From Pantoea nemavictus (GTDB taxonomy: Bacteria > Pseudomonadota > Gammaproteobacteria > Enterobacterales > Enterobacteriaceae), in the NCBI RefSeq assembly GCF_037479095.1, contig NZ_JBBGZW010000002.1, forward strand, positions 62,001 through 126,000: DNA of 64,000 nucleotides, given 5' to 3'. A model generated the notes under the pieces. It was not told where the DNA came from and ran no database searches. It saw only the letters and a program-made list of their open reading frames with translations. The position numbers and the translations under genes are program-made. Below, piece after piece: positions 37,848-45,977 of this stretch (within the stretch, counting starts at the first letter, position 1; each line of letters opens with the position of its first letter).

Positions 37848-38798
37848 CTACAGAATGTCTTGCAGTCCAGCTTCCAGCCGATCCAGCGCAAATAAAATAC
37901 CGTAGCGACGCGCATTTTCCGCAGCGGGCAGCGGTAGCCAGATATCAGCCTGACTAGCGAGATCCAGCGATGCTGAACAGAGCGCAATCACCGTTGTTTT
38001 TTGAATATGCGCATGGTGTACCGCACTGAGCATGTGGCTGTTTACGGCGGCAGGCGCGAGAATCAGCAGGAGGTCATCCGGCTGCAAACGACTCAGCGTC
38101 ATGCTGAGCAGATTGTCATCCTGAATCCAGGCAATGGCCAATCCGGCCTGATGCAGTCGCTGATGAACTTCAGCCACCAGCGGCGTTTGTGGCCCCGATG
38201 CACCAATCAGTAATACGCTTCTGGCCCGGCGCAACGTATCCGCCGCACGCTGCCAGGTGGTGGTGTCTGCCAGCGCGTATTGCTGCATCAGTGCCTGATT
38301 GATTGCCTCAAGTGGTGCAATGGCCTGGGTGCTACGTAACTGCGAAGCCTGTGCCAATCGCATGCGTAAATCGCGGATATCTTCGCAACCCAGTGAACGA
38401 GCAAAGCGGGTGATGGTGGCGGCGCTCACCTCGGCGCGTGTGGCGAGCTGCTCGATGGTGGCTGAAGCCGCAAACGCCGTGTCGCCCAAAATCGTTTCGG
38501 CGACGCGCTTCTCCTGCTGACTGAGCGAGGCATGCCGCTGACGGATGACGGCAATAAATTCACTGTCCTGCTGCTGGCTCGCTTTAAGCACCTGATGCAA
38601 AAAATCATCGAGATCGCGACAACCCGCCGACGCCGCAAAGCGACGCAGCACTTCCTGGCTGACGCCCGCCTGTGCGGCAAGGTCATCCATGGTGACGTGC
38701 GCACTGGCTTTAAGGTTTGCCAGAATAAAACGCGCCAGTTTCGATTCCGGCGCATCCGCGCGCTCCGACTGCTGCCGCAACTGCCAGACAATATCCAT
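37848..38798 (-). CDS. MurR/RpiR-family transcriptional regulator
   Basis: A 316-residue regulator, divergent from the cellobiose-type PTS operon. It has an N-terminal RpiR HTH (IEQLATRAEVSAATITRFARSLGCEDIRDLRMRLAQ) and a second, similar HTH-like block before it (TMDDLAAQAGVSQEVLRRFAASAGCRDLDDFLHQVL). A SIS sugar-phosphate-binding domain follows from about residue 180 (RARSVLLIGASGPQTPLVAEV). The duplicated HTH is unusual; most members have one. It probably controls the adjacent operon in response to a phospho-sugar, through the two inverted repeats in between. It ends just after the ampC terminator. Confidence 0.9.
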   Translation of the reverse strand: MDIVWQLRQQSERADAPESKLARFILANLKASAHVTMDDLAAQAGVSQEVLRRFAASAGCRDLDDFLHQVLKASQQQDSEFIAVIRQRHASLSQQEKRVAETILGDTAFAASATIEQLATRAEVSAATITRFARSLGCEDIRDLRMRLAQASQLRSTQAIAPLEAINQALMQQYALADTTTWQRAADTLRRARSVLLIGASGPQTPLVAEVHQRLHQAGLAIAWIQDDNLLSMTLSRLQPDDLLLILAPAAVNSHMLSAVHHAHIQKTTVIALCSASLDLASQADIWLPLPAAENARRYGILFALDRLEAGLQDIL

Positions 38799-38836
38799 CA
38801 GATCATCACTCCCTCAATAGCGAATGCCCATCATGC

Positions 38837-38853
38837 ATGAAATTATTTTTCAT
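38837..38853. promoter_or_regulatory. Candidate RpiR-type operator, site A
   Basis: ATGAAATTATTTTTCAT is a 17-bp inverted repeat (ATGAAA-N5-TTTCAT). It lies 38 bp upstream of the RpiR-regulator start. RpiR proteins are known to bind TGAAA/TTTCA-type inverted repeats. The same 17-bp form recurs at 38938-38954. Confidence 0.5.
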
Positions 38854-38937
38854 GTTGAGGTTTTTTTCATCTTTCTGGAAGGCTATTAAGCAACTAATCG
38901 GTATTTAGACAGTTAAATTACGGTTAAGATCACACTG

Positions 38938-38954
38938 ATGAAAAATATTTTCAT
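38938..38954. promoter_or_regulatory. Candidate RpiR-type operator, site B
   Basis: ATGAAAAATATTTTCAT repeats the ATGAAA-N5-TTTCAT pattern of site A, with a longer arm (ATGAAAA/TTTTCAT). Centre-to-centre distance from site A is 101 bp. It lies 136 bp upstream of the EIIB start. Confidence 0.5.
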
Positions 38955-39090
38955 GTCATTTTTAAGGGTTAACCAATTGAATATTAATGCTTAAAATCTT
39001 TTTCATTAGAAAATCCTCTGCCTCCAACCACTTTACAGCCTCTCTGAGACAGGTCTTAAATGCCCATGACGAATAATCGGAGGAGAAGTT

Positions 39091-39396
39091 ATGCGCATCG
39101 TACTTTGCTGTGCTGCAGGTATGTCGACCAGCATGCTGGTTAATAAAATGCAGAGCGCCGCGCTAGGACGCGGGCTGAAAATTGATATCAAAGCGGTACC
39201 GGTAGCGGAGTTTGAACGTATTCTGCCGGATGCCGACGTAGTTTTGCTGGGCCCGCAGGTCCAGTTTGAAGCGCCCAGACTTAGCGCTATCGCCGCACCG
39301 CTGGGCAAATCTGTTGCCGTCATCGACATGATGGATTACGGCATGATGCGTGGTGAGCAGGTGCTCGATAAAGCGCTGGCGTTACACGCCTCCTAA
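39091..39396 (+). CDS. PTS EIIB component, lactose/cellobiose family
   Basis: A 101-residue cytosolic phosphocarrier. The opening RIVLCCAAGMSTSMLVNKM carries the phosphocysteine loop; Cys7 aligns with the active cysteine of ChbB (CSAGMSTS). It passes phosphate from EIIA to the sugar bound by EIIC. The gene has a strong GGAGGAG site and is first in a four-gene operon (EIIB, EIIA, GH4 glucosidase, EIIC). The order differs from E. coli chb (chbBCARFG). Confidence 0.93.
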   Translation: MRIVLCCAAGMSTSMLVNKMQSAALGRGLKIDIKAVPVAEFERILPDADVVLLGPQVQFEAPRLSAIAAPLGKSVAVIDMMDYGMMRGEQVLDKALALHAS

Positions 39397-39455
39397 CCTT
39401 CCGTTTTACCCAATCCGACTGATATGACACGGCCCAGTGCTGTGGGGGATTTTGC

Positions 39456-39797
39456 ATGTCTGAAACCGTGGCAATCGAGTTTGAAGAAGAAATTATGCTG
39501 CTGTTGGTGCATGCCGGTGCGGCGCGCAGCGCAGCAATCAGCGCGCTGCGTCTGGCGCGGGAAGGGTTGTTCAGCGAAGCACAGCAGCAGCTGGCGGCAG
39601 CGAACGCGAGCATCAGCGCTGCGCATCAGCAGCAAACCGCGTTGATAAGTCTGGATGAAGGCAGCGGCAAACTGCCGGTAACCCTGATCCTGGTGCATGC
39701 CCAGGATCATCTGATGAACGCCATGTTGATACAGGATCTGGCGGGCGAAATCATTGAACTCTACCGCCGCACTGCGGCAGGAGGAATAGATGCTTAA
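39456..39797 (+). CDS. PTS EIIA component, lactose/cellobiose family
   Basis: A 113-residue helical phosphocarrier. The family motif LVHAQDHLMNAML contains the phosphohistidine (His81). EEEIMLLLVHAGAARSAAISALRLAREG at the N terminus is also typical of ChbA/LacF-type EIIA. The last 8 nt overlap the start of the GH4 gene, so translation is coupled. GGGGGA precedes ATG 39456. Confidence 0.93.
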   Translation: MSETVAIEFEEEIMLLLVHAGAARSAAISALRLAREGLFSEAQQQLAAANASISAAHQQQTALISLDEGSGKLPVTLILVHAQDHLMNAMLIQDLAGEIIELYRRTAAGGIDA

Positions 39798-41103
39798 GAT
39801 GGCAATTATTGGTGGTGGCAGCAGCTATTCACCGGAGCTGGTAGAAGGGATTATCAATCGTTATGCGCAATTGCCGGTCACCGAACTGGCGCTGGTGGAT
39901 GTGGAGCAGGGGCGTGAAAAGGTTGAGATTATTGCCGATCTCACGCGCCGCATGCTGCAGCAAAACGGACTGGAACAGGTAAAAGTCAGCGTGCATTTTG
40001 CACTGGATGAGGCGATACGTGGCGCCAGTTTTGTCCTGACGCAGCTGCGCGTTGGCCAGTTAGCCGCGCGCGCTGCGGATGAGCGGCTGGGACTAAAATA
40101 TGGTCGCCTCGGGCAGGAAACCACCGGCGTTGGGGGTTTTGCGAAAGCGCTGCGCACCATTCCGGTGATGCTCAACATTGCGCGCAAAGTCGAAGCGCTG
40201 GCGCCTGACGCTTTTATTATCAACTTCACCAATCCGGCAGGCATCGTTACCGAAGCGGTATCGCGCTATAGCAAGGCGAAGATCCTTGGCCTGTGTAACG
40301 TGCCGGTCAACATGCATCACATGATTGCCGACATGCTCGACGCGCCTTGGGATGATGTGCAGCTGCGCTTTGCTGGGCTGAATCATCTGGTGTGGGTACA
40401 TCAGGTGACGTGTCGCGGTGAGGATGTTACCGCCCAGGTGATTGAGCAGCTGTGCGACGGCCAATCGCTAACCATGAATAACATCAAAGATATGCCGTGG
40501 TCACCGCAGTTCCTGCGAGCCCTCAAGGCCATTCCGTGCCCGTATCATCGTTACTACTGGCAAACACCGCAGATGCTGGCGGAGGAGCAGGAGAAAGCGC
40601 AAAACACGCATGAAGGCACGCGCGCTGAGCAGGTGATGAAAGTGGAAGCCGAGCTGTTTGCCCTGTATGCCGACCCGCAGCTGGCGCATAAACCGGAGCA
40701 ACTCAGTTTCCGTGGCGGTGCATATTACTCGGAAGTGGCGGTCGAACTGATCAGCGCCATTCACAACAACAGCGGCAAAAATTTGGTAGTGAACTGCCGT
40801 AATGCGGGCGCGATTCATGGTTTGCCAGAGGATGCGGTGGTGGAAGTCAATTGCCTGGTGGATGCTCAGGGCGCTCATCCGCTGGTATTTGGTGAACTGC
40901 CACCGCTGTTGAATGGCCTGACGCAACAAATCAAATCCTTTGAGCGCTTAACCATTGAAGCGGCGGTGCATGGCGATCAACAGCAGGCGCTGCTGGCGCT
41001 GGTTGGCAACCCGTTGGTCGGTGATGTCACCACGGCCGAGGCGTTGCTGGAAGAAGTGCTCACCCTGAATCAGCCGTGGCTCCCGCAGTTCGCCACGCCA
41101 TAG
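39790..41103 (+). CDS. 6-phospho-beta-glucosidase, glycoside hydrolase family 4 (ChbF/CelF-like)
   Basis: A 437-residue cytosolic enzyme that uses NAD+ and a divalent metal to cleave phospho-beta-glucosides by a redox-elimination mechanism. NAD-binding motif: KMAIIGGGSSYSPELVEG. Typical GH4 blocks: GRLGQETTGVGGFAKALRTIPVM, INFTNPAGIVTEA and LGLCNVPVNMHHM, the last with the metal-binding Cys and His. It acts on sugar-phosphate made by the flanking PTS proteins. AGGAGGAA precedes ATG 39790. The GH1 enzyme at 197-1633 does a similar reaction by unrelated chemistry. Confidence 0.95.
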   Translation: MLKMAIIGGGSSYSPELVEGIINRYAQLPVTELALVDVEQGREKVEIIADLTRRMLQQNGLEQVKVSVHFALDEAIRGASFVLTQLRVGQLAARAADERLGLKYGRLGQETTGVGGFAKALRTIPVMLNIARKVEALAPDAFIINFTNPAGIVTEAVSRYSKAKILGLCNVPVNMHHMIADMLDAPWDDVQLRFAGLNHLVWVHQVTCRGEDVTAQVIEQLCDGQSLTMNNIKDMPWSPQFLRALKAIPCPYHRYYWQTPQMLAEEQEKAQNTHEGTRAEQVMKVEAELFALYADPQLAHKPEQLSFRGGAYYSEVAVELISAIHNNSGKNLVVNCRNAGAIHGLPEDAVVEVNCLVDAQGAHPLVFGELPPLLNGLTQQIKSFERLTIEAAVHGDQQQALLALVGNPLVGDVTTAEALLEEVLTLNQPWLPQFATP

Positions 41104-41134
41104 TCCGTTGCGCCATTGAGCCAGAGGTATACCT

Positions 41135-42487
41135 ATGTCTAACCATACTTTTATAGACCGTTATGTCTTGCCCGCCGCGCTGAAAGTTGCCGGTCAGAAG
41201 CATGTGCTCTCCGTGCGTGACGGCATCATTCTTAATATGCCGTTTATGCTAATTGGCAGTTTCTTCCTGATCTTCGCCTATTTGCCGATTCCGGCATGGG
41301 GCCATTTGATGGCGGATCTGTTTGGCGACACGTGGCGCAACAAACTGCTGTATCCGGTGCGCGCCACCTACGACATCATGGCGCTAATCTCCAGCTTCGG
41401 TATTGCCTATCGCCTGGCGGAGAAATACCGCACCCTCGATCCGCTGACCAGCGGGGCGATGGCCTTAGTAGCATTTGTGATGACCATTCCGCAGCAAACG
41501 CTGTTCGCTCCCGTTGAAGGTGCGCCCACGCAGTTGGTGACGGGCGTGCTGCCAATTTCGTTGATTGGCAGCCAGGGATTGTTTGTGGCAATTGTGATTG
41601 CGCTGCTTTCAACCGAAATTTACCGCTTTGTGCATGGCCGTAATCTGGTGATTAAGATGCCAGAAGGCGTGCCGCCCGCGGTAGCGAAATCCTTCCTCGC
41701 GCTGGTGCCTGGTTTCTGCGTGCTGGCGGTGGTGCTGGTGATTCGTCTGGTGGTGGAGGCATCGCCGTTTGGCGATATCAACAATCTGATTGCCACCGTC
41801 ATTGGTTTGCCGATGCATCACGTCGGCGGTACGCTGCCTGGAATGATTTTCTCAGTACTGCTAATTGGTATTCTGTGGACGTTGGGATTGCACGGCGATG
41901 CCATTGTGCTGGTGTTTATTCAGCCGGTTTGGTTGTCTAACATGAGTGAAAATCTTGAGGCGTTTCAACACAACCAACCGATCCCACACATCTTCACTCA
42001 GCAATTTTATGATTTATGGATTGCACCGGGCGGTACCGGTGCGTTGCTGGGGCTGGTAATTTTTATGCTGATCCGCGCACGCAGTCGTCAGATGAAGCAA
42101 CTGGGTAAGATTGCCGCACCAGCCGCGTTGTTCAATATTAGCGAACCTCTGGTGTTCGGTATTCCGCTGGTGATGAACCCGTATCTGTTCCTGCCCTTTA
42201 TTTTGACGCCGGTGGTGTTAGTCATTGTCTCCTGGGCCGCGATGAGCAGCGGTTTAGTTGCGCCTCCCGCCGGTATTGCGCTGCCATTTACCACGCCGAT
42301 TTTCGTTAGCGGGTATCTGGCAACCGGCGGGCATATTTCCGGCACCGTGCTGCAGGTGGTCAATCTAACGATTTCGCTGGTGATCTACTACCCATTCTTC
42401 CGTGTATGGGATCGCCTGAAGTTCCGCGAAGAGAAAGAGAGTCAGCAATTAAGCGAGACGGTCGCGGGAGATACGGTAACACCATAA
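41135..42487 (+). CDS. PTS EIIC component, lactose/cellobiose family
   Basis: A 450-residue membrane permease. It starts with the amphipathic ALKVAGQKHVLSVRDGIILNMPFMLIGSFFLIF typical of ChbC/CelB, has about ten membrane segments, and contains GLHGDAIVLVFIQPVWLSN and NISEPLVFGIPLVMNPYLFLPF, the sugar-binding and family-conserved loops. It completes the PTS with the EIIB and EIIA genes upstream. Last gene of the operon; a hairpin follows 5 bp after the stop. Substrate is predicted to be cellobiose or another beta-glucoside. Confidence 0.95.
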   Translation: MSNHTFIDRYVLPAALKVAGQKHVLSVRDGIILNMPFMLIGSFFLIFAYLPIPAWGHLMADLFGDTWRNKLLYPVRATYDIMALISSFGIAYRLAEKYRTLDPLTSGAMALVAFVMTIPQQTLFAPVEGAPTQLVTGVLPISLIGSQGLFVAIVIALLSTEIYRFVHGRNLVIKMPEGVPPAVAKSFLALVPGFCVLAVVLVIRLVVEASPFGDINNLIATVIGLPMHHVGGTLPGMIFSVLLIGILWTLGLHGDAIVLVFIQPVWLSNMSENLEAFQHNQPIPHIFTQQFYDLWIAPGGTGALLGLVIFMLIRARSRQMKQLGKIAAPAALFNISEPLVFGIPLVMNPYLFLPFILTPVVLVIVSWAAMSSGLVAPPAGIALPFTTPIFVSGYLATGGHISGTVLQVVNLTISLVIYYPFFRVWDRLKFREEKESQQLSETVAGDTVTP

Positions 42488-42492
42488 AGGGT

Positions 42493-42525
42493 ATTGCAGA
42501 GGCGCAGTAATTCGCGCTTCTGCAA
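42493..42525 (+). terminator. Hairpin after the cellobiose-type PTS operon
   Basis: ATTGCAGA-GGCGC pairs with GCGCT-TCTGCAAT (13 bp, one G-T pair) around an 8-nt loop. TTTAA follows, so it is a plausible but weak terminator. Confidence 0.55.
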
Positions 42526-43001
42526 TTTAATGGTGGAGAACGGGCTTAACTCCAAAGGAGTAATAATCATTATTTGTGACTAATTTACAATTCTCTTTGC
42601 TCTCTAACTATCACGCAACTGACTGTTCTGGATGACTTTATTTTAACTGCTTAAATTAGCAGCGTTTTTTTACAAAGATAATTCTGTACTCTCAATGTGC
42701 ATTTGTATATTTTTGTCATCCGGCGCGAACGAGAAAATATCCTTCGTGCTAAACCTCACAATATACTTACTTTCAGCAGGCTCTCTTGATAGATATTTTC
42801 TACTCCTTAAAAAATGCTTTCCTCCTATTACCACCTATTCGGTTGTTAAAAAACCTTCGAACCACTGCTAAGCGCGACGTCCGCTTAACGGTGCCTGAAT
42901 GTCTTAACTGAACAGAAAACGCCGTAATCACGCCGTTCACGACGATTTTGATTTAATTAGCACTCCACTTAATACTGGTATTAATTTACCAGGGAGCAGT
43001 C
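42526..43001. other. AT-rich gene-free region with a small hairpin and T-run
   Basis: No ORF worth calling in about 475 bp. A short hairpin (CTGCT-TAAATT-AGCAG, 42647-42662) is followed by TTTTTTT (42665-42671); it could be the terminator of a small RNA starting near 42550, but no promoter was recognised. The 3' end serves the AriR-like gene and has AGGGAGCAG as ribosome-binding site. Confidence 0.4.
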
Positions 43002-43256
43002 ATGCAAAAAAATAATATTAGCACCGATTTTGTTAGCTATTTTAACTGTGGTTCAGTGCATTTAAAATCCGAGGCTGAAATTCTCGGCTCGGTTATTCGA
43101 ACCCTGATTGCGGACAAGAAGAGCGTCACCAATAAGAACATTATTATGCATCTTATTGCTGAACTGGAAAGCTCGCAAGACCGCGCTCTGCAGGAGTGTT
43201 TACGCAGTGCGCTGCAGATTGTCGTCGGGCGAACGCCGGACGATGCCGGTATTTAA
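43002..43256 (+). CDS. AriR/YmgB/YcgZ-family connector-like protein
   Basis: An 84-residue helical protein. The pattern SYF..G..L..E..ILG.VIRTLI......NKNIIMHLI..LE matches the YmgB/AriR family. In E. coli these small proteins affect biofilm, acid resistance and the Rcs phosphorelay, and are controlled by blue light through BluR. They dimerise through helices. No BluR-like gene is seen in this window. AGGGAGCAG precedes ATG 43002. It stands alone; the next gene is 167 bp away. Confidence 0.8.
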   Translation: MQKNNISTDFVSYFNCGSVHLKSEAEILGSVIRTLIADKKSVTNKNIIMHLIAELESSQDRALQECLRSALQIVVGRTPDDAGI

Positions 43257-43423
43257 TATTGCGAGGAAGATAATCGTAAAATTAACATATTGGCTTTAAG
43301 AAGATGTTTTTTCCTGAATCAGGATTAATCTGACAGTAACACACCACGGTAATTGGGTTATGATAACTGGACAGACCAGGTTTAACTGGCAAGATCCAAC
43401 CCCCAAAAATAAGCGATAATTAG

Positions 43424-43765
43424 ATGAACTACAGCAATTTTGAAGCAAAGGTCAGCTTTTGGCCGCATATGCATTTCACCGCAATCGAAATGGCGCAGTG
43501 CGGCGAATTTTATGAAATATATGCCACCGATTTGAGTCGTCTTAGCAAGAGCAAGCTCTTCCTGGGCCGCACACATGATAAGCATCTGGCGGATACTTAC
43601 TGCAAACATTTCGAAGAGTGGTTACCTAAAGTTAATCGCGCCATGAAATTGCGTACGGTTGCACCCTTAGCGTTAGGTAAGATTGCGCAAACCTTCACTA
43701 GCCAATGTGATTTGGAAACGCTGCCTGGCCAGGTTGATGCGAGTCGTAATAGCAACCATTGGTAA
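43424..43765 (+). CDS. Protein of unknown function
   Basis: A 113-residue soluble protein with no recognised domain. It is rich in aromatic and His residues near the start (FWPHMHFTAIEM) and has a Lys/His-rich middle (GRTHDKHLADTYCKHFEEW). The frame is uninterrupted and codon use is like that of its neighbours, but there is no clear ribosome-binding site before ATG 43424. It is followed within 25 bp by a palindromic repeat. Confidence 0.5.
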   Translation: MNYSNFEAKVSFWPHMHFTAIEMAQCGEFYEIYATDLSRLSKSKLFLGRTHDKHLADTYCKHFEEWLPKVNRAMKLRTVAPLALGKIAQTFTSQCDLETLPGQVDASRNSNHW

Positions 43766-43786
43766 GTGGTGGCGGAAACATTACAC

Positions 43787-43828
43787 CAGCGGTGCAATTT
43801 ATTTGATTATGCATAAATCGCGCCGCTG
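43787..43828. repeat. REP-like palindromic element (copy 2, degenerate)
   Basis: CAGCGG-T-GCAATTTAT and ATAAATCGC-G-CCGCTG form an imperfect inverted repeat around a 10-nt loop. It shares the arm motifs GCGCCGCT and ATTTAT/ATAAAT with the element at 13492-13531, so the two are probably members of one repeat family. It follows the unknown gene at 43424-43765. Confidence 0.5.
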
Positions 43829-44058
43829 CAAAAAATAGCCTGTTTAACTCTGCAATATCACCCATTTCACTTCAGACTTTCCCTCAATAATAGCCAGCGA
43901 TTAACGCTTCGCTTATTAAACTCATTCCACTTGTGCGTCCTTATCTGGTGCAAATCTCACCCTTTTGCACCGGCAAAATGCATAACCTGCGCTTATTACC
44001 GCTAACAAATTTCATTTATTTCATGCACCTGAAAATATGGCACGGTGGTTGCTAATCG

Positions 44059-44081
44059 ATTGGTAGAGATGTTGGACCAAT
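44059..44081. promoter_or_regulatory. Candidate GntR-family operator
   Basis: ATTGGT (44059-44064) and ACCAAT (44076-44081) are inverted across 11 bp, and TTGGACCAA (44072-44080) is a tight inverted repeat within it. FadR-subfamily GntR regulators bind TGGT/ACCA-type inverted repeats. It sits 13 bp upstream of the GntR gene, so autoregulation of the operon is plausible. Confidence 0.38.
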
Positions 44082-44093
44082 TAAGGCAATGCC

Positions 44094-44804
44094 ATGCAGA
44101 TACCGGTTGAGCTTCATCCTATTTCCACCCCGCGCAGCGACACGCTGATTCTTGATGCGCTCACGCGTTATATGGCGCAGTCCGGTGCACAGCCCGGCAG
44201 CCGTTTACCGCCTGAGCGGGTGCTGGCAGAGAAGCTTGGTGTGAGCCGCAATACGGTGCGGGAGGCGCTAAAACGTTGGGAAGCGTTAGGCATTATTCTG
44301 CGCAAGAAGGGCAGCGGCACCTTTCTGCAGGCTGAGGTCGGCATTAATGACAGCTTTTTATCGCTGCGCTTTAAAAATGACTCAACCAACATGCTGCACG
44401 CGCTGGAAGTGCGCCGCATTATCGAATCTGAATCCTGCGTGCTTGCCGCCCAGCGAGCGACGACAGAAGACCTGCATGCCATTGAGCAGCGCCTGGAGGA
44501 GATGGAACGGGTGCATCTGGCGATTGGCTCAGCCGGGCCAGAAGACTGGGCATTTCATGCCAGTATCTATCGCGCGGCGGGTAATCCACTGCTGCTGCAA
44601 ATGCTCAACGGCATCTATGACTCGTTTCACGCCTTTTTCGAATCCCCACCGGAACAGGCGCTGTTTTCTGACTCTTTCCCACTGCACCGCGAACTCTTTA
44701 ACGCCATCCGCCAGCGCGATTGCGCGGCGGCACGCGCTATCTGCCATCAAATTCTCGATATCACCGAACGCGACATGAAGGATGTGATTAATGCCAAACG
44801 ATAA
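44094..44804 (+). CDS. GntR-family (FadR/FCD) transcriptional regulator
   Basis: A 236-residue regulator. The winged HTH (about residues 22-80) has GSRLPPERVLAEKLGVSRNTVREALKRWEALGIILRKKGSGTF. The C-terminal all-helical FCD ligand domain starts near ALEVRRIIESESCVLAAQRAT and includes HRELFNAIRQRDCAAARAICHQI, with histidines that bind a metal and acidic ligand in this family. It overlaps the next gene by 14 nt and heads a likely six-gene operon (to 50102). AAGG lies 7 nt before ATG 44094. The effector is unknown. Confidence 0.92.
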   Translation: MQIPVELHPISTPRSDTLILDALTRYMAQSGAQPGSRLPPERVLAEKLGVSRNTVREALKRWEALGIILRKKGSGTFLQAEVGINDSFLSLRFKNDSTNMLHALEVRRIIESESCVLAAQRATTEDLHAIEQRLEEMERVHLAIGSAGPEDWAFHASIYRAAGNPLLLQMLNGIYDSFHAFFESPPEQALFSDSFPLHRELFNAIRQRDCAAARAICHQILDITERDMKDVINAKR

Positions 44805-45957
44805 ACCGCTTGCCCAGCAAACGCTGCTTACCCACGATCGGCGCCATGAAAACGGCGCGGTGACCACGCCGATTTACCAATCCTCGCTGTTCACCTTCAG
44901 CGATTACGACAGCATGATTGCGCGCTTTCGCGGCGAGAGCGATCAGCCGCTCTATTCGCGCGTCGATAATCCGACGGTAAAGGAGCTGCAGGAGAAAATG
45001 GCCGCGCTGGAAGGCGGCGAAGCCTGCCTGGCCTTTGGCAGCGGCATGGCGGCGATCAGCAATGCCATTCTCAGTGTGGTGGTGCCGGGGCAGAAAGTGG
45101 TGTGTGTCAATCACGTTTATCCCGATACCTACCGCTTCTTGCGTGGCTTCTGTCAGCGCTTCGGCATTGTTACCGAATTTGTTGATGGCGATGATGAGGC
45201 CGCAATCCGCGCCGCGTTGAGCGACGCCAGCCTGCTGTATCTGGAGAGCCCGTCCAGCTGGGTAATGAGCGAACAAAACCTGCATAAGCTCGCCGGGCTG
45301 GCGCGTGAAGCGGGCGTAATTAGCATCATTGATAACAGTTGGGCGTCGCCCATTTTCCAGCAGCCGCTGCTGTGCGGTATCGATATCGTGGTGCACTCGG
45401 CATCGAAATACATCAGCGGCCACAGTGATGTGGTCGCCGGCGTGGTGATCGCCAGTCAGCTGCTCATCAACAACATTACCCGTTCTATCAGTCCTTACCT
45501 TGGCGGCAAGCTGTCGGCACATGAAGCGTCGCTGCTGATGCGCGGCCTGCGCACCTTACCGTTACGTATGAAGCAGCATCATCAGAGTGCGCTCACCCTT
45601 GCGCAAAAACTGGCTGTACATCCACTGGTAACGGCGGTGTGCCATCCGGGATTGCACCCGCAGCCGTGGTCCACGCTGCGCGGTTACAGCGGTCTGTTCG
45701 CCTTCGAGGTGGCTGAGCAAGTGGATATTCCGCAGCTGTGTAACGCGCTGGAACTGTTCCATATGGGCGTGAGCTGGGGCGGATTTGAAAGCCTGGTGAT
45801 GCCGGCGATCTCGGTGATCAATCAGGCCAATGAATTTAACTCGGCGGTCGATTTTGGCGTCTCGCCACGGCTGATCCGCATTTCGGTGGGCCTGGAAGAG
45901 ACCGACGATTTGTGGGCCGATTTGCAGCAAGCCCTTGCCAGCGCTAACCGCGCGTAA
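44791..45957 (+). CDS. PLP-dependent C-S lyase of the cystathionine beta-lyase (MetC) type
   Basis: A 388-residue fold-type I PLP enzyme of the Cys/Met-metabolism family. PLP lysine is Lys206 in VHSASKYISGHSD, and Asp181 (IIDNSW) is the pyridine-nitrogen ligand. GSGMAAISNAIL, ESPSSWVMSE, MRGLRTLPLRMKQHHQSAL and VSWGGFESL are closer to MetC-type beta-lyases than to gamma-synthases. Such enzymes release a thiol, pyruvate and ammonia from S-conjugated cysteines. Start ATG 44791 has AAGGA 9 nt upstream. Its presence beside a sugar-type ABC importer is unusual and suggests the imported compound contains a C-S bond; this is inference. Confidence 0.9.
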   Translation: MPNDKPLAQQTLLTHDRRHENGAVTTPIYQSSLFTFSDYDSMIARFRGESDQPLYSRVDNPTVKELQEKMAALEGGEACLAFGSGMAAISNAILSVVVPGQKVVCVNHVYPDTYRFLRGFCQRFGIVTEFVDGDDEAAIRAALSDASLLYLESPSSWVMSEQNLHKLAGLAREAGVISIIDNSWASPIFQQPLLCGIDIVVHSASKYISGHSDVVAGVVIASQLLINNITRSISPYLGGKLSAHEASLLMRGLRTLPLRMKQHHQSALTLAQKLAVHPLVTAVCHPGLHPQPWSTLRGYSGLFAFEVAEQVDIPQLCNALELFHMGVSWGGFESLVMPAISVINQANEFNSAVDFGVSPRLIRISVGLEETDDLWADLQQALASANRA

Positions 45958-45977
45958 TCAATTACTGGAGAAATGTC

